This document shows, in pieces, positions 60,552 to 64,000 of a DNA stretch of 64,000 nt. The position numbers were made by a program, and so were the translations under genes. This DNA is from Cavia porcellus (Eukaryota; Chordata; Mammalia; Rodentia; Caviidae). The notes under the pieces were generated by a model. The model searched no databases and was not told where the DNA came from. It worked only from the letters and a program-made list of their open reading frames with translations. The stretch is from positions 68,465,482 through 68,529,481 of the forward strand of contig NW_026947484.1 of NCBI RefSeq assembly GCF_034190915.1, given 5' to 3'. How positions within the stretch are numbered: the stretch's first letter is position 1; each line of letters opens with the position of its first letter.

Positions 60552-60765
60552 TTGGTGATTGTTAAATGCTGAGAATTTCCCTGAGTGCCTCACACATATT
60601 AATTTACATGACCCTTATACTAACATCTCTACTGGGAGGAGGAAGCCATGTTCCACTTCATTCTCATCTTTCTGTTGATAAAATTGAGCGAATGAGACAC
60701 TGGCTTATCAATGTCACACATCTATTGACAGCAGGGACTTGAACCGAGGAGGACAGAGGTCAAAC
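60552..60765 (+). repeat. MIR SINE relic
   Basis: ttgttaaatgctgagaattt ccctgagtgcctcacacatatt, tttctgttgataaaattgag and gcagggacttgaaccgagg follow the MIR core in forward orientation. Confidence 0.6.
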
Positions 60766-60881
60766 TCTCTTCCTTTAACTAGGATTTTACTATAACTCTG
60801 TTTTCCGTGCAGTAGTAGAGATGGGATTTTATCTTCTGATGTACTAGAAATTCAAATAATTGGTTGCTTACATGTGGGAGG

Positions 60882-60922
60882 GAGAGAGAGAAAAAGGGAG
60901 AGGGAGAGAGCGAGGGAGAATT
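60882..60922 (+). repeat. GGGAGA-rich purine tract
   Basis: gggagggagagagagaaaaa gggagagggagagagcgagg. Confidence 0.9.
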
Positions 60923-62821
60923 GGCATAGGAAGAGAAAACACTCTGTCCTAGACTCCTCAATCACATAACACCTACTTGCTTGTCTACTATTTTCTGGGG
61001 ACATTTGGGAAGAAGCCTCTGTGTCTACCTTTTCTGGAATAGACAGAGTCAGTTCACCTTAAATACTAAGGACAAAAGCCAGAGCAGAATCCGTTGTCCA
61101 AAATCAAAGGGTTCCTCAGAGCAGCTGGTTCTGATCGCCCTGTTCCCTGAGGACATGGCCATTTCTTCTTCAGTTTTGAATCTCAGTGGCCTCATTGCAT
61201 GCGGGGAAGATTGTTCTTAGATTATTTTGTGTGGTTTGGTAGGAATTCAATCAAATTTGTTTGTTGAACTGAAACAAGTTTGCCTTGGGTCTGCGAAGAT
61301 CGATGTGATTACATGGTCAGGAGGGAAAATGCAGAACATTTCAGGGGACAGAACCAGGGAAGCACAGAATGGAAGACTGCAGTAAACATGAGGCTGCTGG
61401 AGACAGACAAATGATGCAGTTGCCTGGGGCAGAAACTGAGTCTGGGGTAACTGAGCTAGGATGAAGGATGTAGCCAGACACTAGGATTGCACCCAGAAGT
61501 GTCTCCATGGGTGTGTCTAGTCCAAAGACAGCCTTGGAGACTTGGGAAGAAATGAAGTCTACCATGGATAACACTGGTAGAAGACTCCCTGGATGAAGTG
61601 AAAGAATCTAGAAGGCCAAATAGGAGATGGCTACAGTAAACTAAGACTGAGGGAATGGAGCTGCTGTCAACTGAAACGGTAAGGACAGGTGATTCCTGGG
61701 TAACGGGGATCTCAGGAAGCAATGGGTCAAATCTCATCTTCTCTGTCCATCCCCATGCTCACAGCCCAGGCATCGGGCACAGGAACGTTGGTGATTTCTA
61801 GTCCAGTGTCTGCACAAACACTGAACACCTCCTCTTCCATGTTCGGGAAAACCTGACTGTCAGAAATGTCTTTGTAACAGGCCAAAATCAGTCTCCTAGA
61901 AAATGTCATACACTGTCATTTCCAAAGAAACAGTTGCTCTGAGGAGACCGTACGGTGCTTCTGTGAGTGCTTAAAAGTGAGGAGATTGGAATCCAACACT
62001 TTGAACAAACCCTAACCCCCTGGAGTCTCAGCTCCTTCCATGGCAATGGGAATGGTACACATCCTGCCTAATTCTCCTTTCTATTTGGAGGATCAAATGA
62101 TAATCTGTTAGGGACCACAAATTATAGAGCGAGTCCACAAATTATAGAAGATGCCAAAGCCTGTCCTTGTCCCGCTTTTTTGGACCAGATGGAATGTGGA
62201 AACTCCTCCTCACTGTCTTCTGGTCACCACTGGAAGCCCTAGGGCTAATGACCGCTGTGCACTTGGAGGACAAGATAAGAGCTGCTGAAGAGGCGGAACC
62301 TGGGGAGCTACAGTTCTTGCCTCTCTTGTCCTCGTCCTTGCATGTTTTGACCTTCCCAGCCCACCACAGTCACCATCAGTCCCAGAAACATTGCCTTTCA
62401 CCCGCTGCCCTTGACTCAGATGCAATGAGATTGGATGCTGTGTGGCCTTTTGTCCCCCGAAAACAGCTGGTCACCCCAGGTCCTGCTGCCCCTCTCTTGT
62501 CACTTGCTCTTTTTTTCCCACTGAATGCTTAACTAACTCCAGGAAGGAGGTTGGGGACCCACCCCAGGGGTCGCTGATTACTGGCACCATGGAAGAGTCT
62601 CTAATAATATACTTTGTGATGATGCCTTGAGATCTTTAAAATGCTACCCGAAGGAGCAGTAGATGAGATTATTAATGCTCCACAGGGAAAACAGGACAAA
62701 GTACAGTGGTGGAGAAACATAGGTCCATATTTTGACCCTGCCAGCTTCCAGTTGTGTGCTTTTTGGGTCTTTAATGAACTTCTCTAACTCTTCCATCGGT
62801 AGCTACAAAGTAGAATGCTAA

Positions 62822-63160
62822 CTTTCTGTTCCTGGGACCAAAATACCTGACATAAACAATTTATGTAAAAGAACAGTTTATTCTGGGGCATCATTTTAGA
62901 ATTCTGGTCCTGTGCTACTGGGCCCTCTGGATTTGGGCCTCAGGCTGCACAGTGCACCATAGTGGAAGCTCACAGTGGACGAGGGCTGGCCCCCTGATGG
63001 TGATTAGGAAGGAGAGGAGGACAGGGAGAAGCAGTCAGGTCCCAAACCCAGCTCCCTTTCATTAGACCCCATCTCTTCATGGTTCCATTTAGTTCTAATA
63101 GTGCTGCAGGTCCATGATAAGCCTTTAACATATGGACCGTTGAGGACATTTAAGGCCTGA
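62822..63160 (-). mobile_element. MaLR-like solo LTR, antisense
   Basis: ttctgttcctgggaccaaaa tacctgacat, aaaagaacagtttattctgg ggcatc at the left; gtccatgataagcctttaac atatgg at the right. Confidence 0.65.
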
Positions 63161-64000
63161 ACTGCAGCACAGCCCTACCTCAGAAAGCTCCCAATGCTAA
63201 ATTTGATAGAGATTTAAAAGCACAGGGGATGTCTGGTGTATAATACGTGGCAAACGCCGTTACTATTATTGTTGTTGGATGGTGATGGTCTGCATACAGG
63301 AGATGAATGCAGGAGGAACCAAGTCCACACACCTGGACTTGAGTGACCCTGCTGGTGTTTTGGACCTGCGCCACTCCTGACATAGCTTACTTCACTTACC
63401 CTCGTGCTACAGGCAGGATTTGGACAGTGGCTGTGTTGGGGGCCTGTTCCACACCAGGCAGCTATGTTCTCTCCCTGACATACATATAACAAGAGTTGAT
63501 GGAGTGAAATGTAGCGCAGACGTTCACAGCTCGTTCTGCCCAGGGCCACGCCATAAACAATTGGAAAATCAACTCCACGTTGCCAGATAAAGTGTCATGT
63601 TCAGATGCCAAAATGGTGAAAGAAATGTCATCACCTACGCATTCCTGTGCAGGGGCCGTCCTGTCCTTGGCCAGCTTCACCATTTGGCATGGAAAACCAC
63701 ACATCTGTAGACACTCAAAGCAAAACCCACACATACAGAAGGTAAATTGCCGCACAGGGCTGTTGTCACAGTGGTTTGAGCTGCTTGGAGTCTGCAGCTA
63801 GTCCAAAAGGTGCTCTCAAGGGCAACTGTTGTTTTTAGTGAATGAGTCTTAGCAAAAGATGAACCGGTATGAGCAGGTTAAAGCACTGTGCTAGCACACA
63901 GAGCTCGCAGTGAGGTGTGTCCTGCTACTGGCCCAGCTAGGTACCTTGTAAGGTGAGAGTGTGAGTTCCCTCTTTTACAGTAAGAAGACAGTGAGCTTTG

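Larger units (their letters stand above)
1..64000 (-). other. PCSK5: Part of the PCSK5 gene (long-isoform region): four exons plus introns
   Basis: The gene runs right to left. What is seen: four cysteine-rich exons between 43212 and 29289 that join in frame and match, in order, the start of the PC5B-specific part of proprotein convertase subtilisin/kexin type 5. Known for the family: PCSK5 is a furin-like serine endoprotease of the secretory pathway that cleaves precursors after basic motifs. The short isoform PC5A is secreted. The long isoform PC5B has a longer cysteine-rich repeat array, a transmembrane segment and a cytoplasmic tail that sends it to the TGN/endosomal system. None of the catalytic, P-domain, transmembrane or tail exons is in the window. 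No promoter, start codon, stop codon or polyadenylation site of the gene could be placed here. Confidence 0.93.
43213..64000 (-). other. PCSK5: PCSK5 intron 5' of the first PC5B exon (partial, over 20.8 kb)
   Basis: This is the intron in which transcripts must choose between the PC5A end and the PC5B exons. It is repeat-dense: HAL1 (47.4-49.97 kb), L1 3' ends (50.43-50.87 and 52.26-52.69 kb), a MaLR element with internal region (52.87-54.72 kb), MaLR LTRs at 55.1, 57.2, 58.0 and 62.8 kb, and MIR pieces at 51.5, 56.2, 57.9 and 60.6 kb. I see nothing recognisable in 43.25-47.4, 53.9-54.1, 58.5-60.5 and 60.95-62.7 kb. The PC5A-specific terminal exon (human end ...LCCKTCTFQG) was sought by eye on the minus strand and not seen. 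Neither was the shared exon expected just upstream. Confidence 0.8.

Noticed and set aside
61727..61909. Minus-strand frame with acidic, exon-like look (MEEEVFSVCADTGLE...)
   Set aside because: No splice borders in phase with PCSK5, no family match, and the sequence is not cysteine-repeat type.
63620..63755. Cysteine-rich minus-strand frame (CMCGFCFEC...CGFPCQM) that might be another PCSK5 exon
   Set aside because: It does not match the PCSK5 sequence expected upstream of the PC5B branch point, lacks furin-repeat spacing, and has no convincing pair of splice sites in the right phase.

Overview
The window is intronic, repeat-rich DNA from a mammal, almost certainly a rodent. It is full of B1-like (7SL-derived) and ID-like (tRNA-derived) SINEs, B1-ID composites, MaLR-type LTRs, L1/HAL1 pieces, MIR/L2 relics, hAT-Charlie pieces and CA/GA microsatellites. 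The SINE mix (B1-ID composites, ID copies ending in '...ccccagtacc' before poly-A) looks unlike mouse or rat and would suit a squirrel- or beaver-related lineage. The species cannot be fixed from what I can see. There is no prokaryotic or phage content.

The only protein-coding gene I can support is a piece of PCSK5 (proprotein convertase 5/6, PC5/6) on the minus strand. Four intact internal exons read from high to low coordinates: 43212-43110, 37201-37065, 30619-30413 and 29357-29289. They have canonical AG/GT borders, join in phase and give 172 uninterrupted codons plus the split codons. All encode the furin-like cysteine-rich repeats found only in the long, membrane-anchored isoform PC5B. 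The first exon starts where PC5B diverges from the short secreted isoform PC5A. The catalytic domain, P domain and shared cysteine-rich exons lie beyond the right end. The rest of the repeat array, the transmembrane segment and the cytoplasmic tail lie beyond the left end.

Layout: 1-29288 is part of a very large intron with scattered repeats, a large inverted duplication (arms 19541-20066 and 22355-22889), a second smaller inverted pair (27611-27709 and 28263-28360) and a fairly repeat-poor block near 12.2-14.3 kb. 29289-43212 is the exon cluster, with introns of 1055, 6445 and 5908 bp. 43213-64000 is the upstream intron, with a HAL1 element (about 47.4-49.97 kb), L1 3' ends, a MaLR provirus-like element with internal sequence (about 52.87-54.72 kb) and several solo MaLR LTRs.

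I found no undescribed gene system. The most useful observations are structural: the two inverted duplications, the tandem 3' repeats of the HAL1, a palindromic TIR element, the apparent absence of the PC5A terminal exon from 20.8 kb of the intron where isoforms diverge, and the frame-neutral cassette arrangement of two exons.
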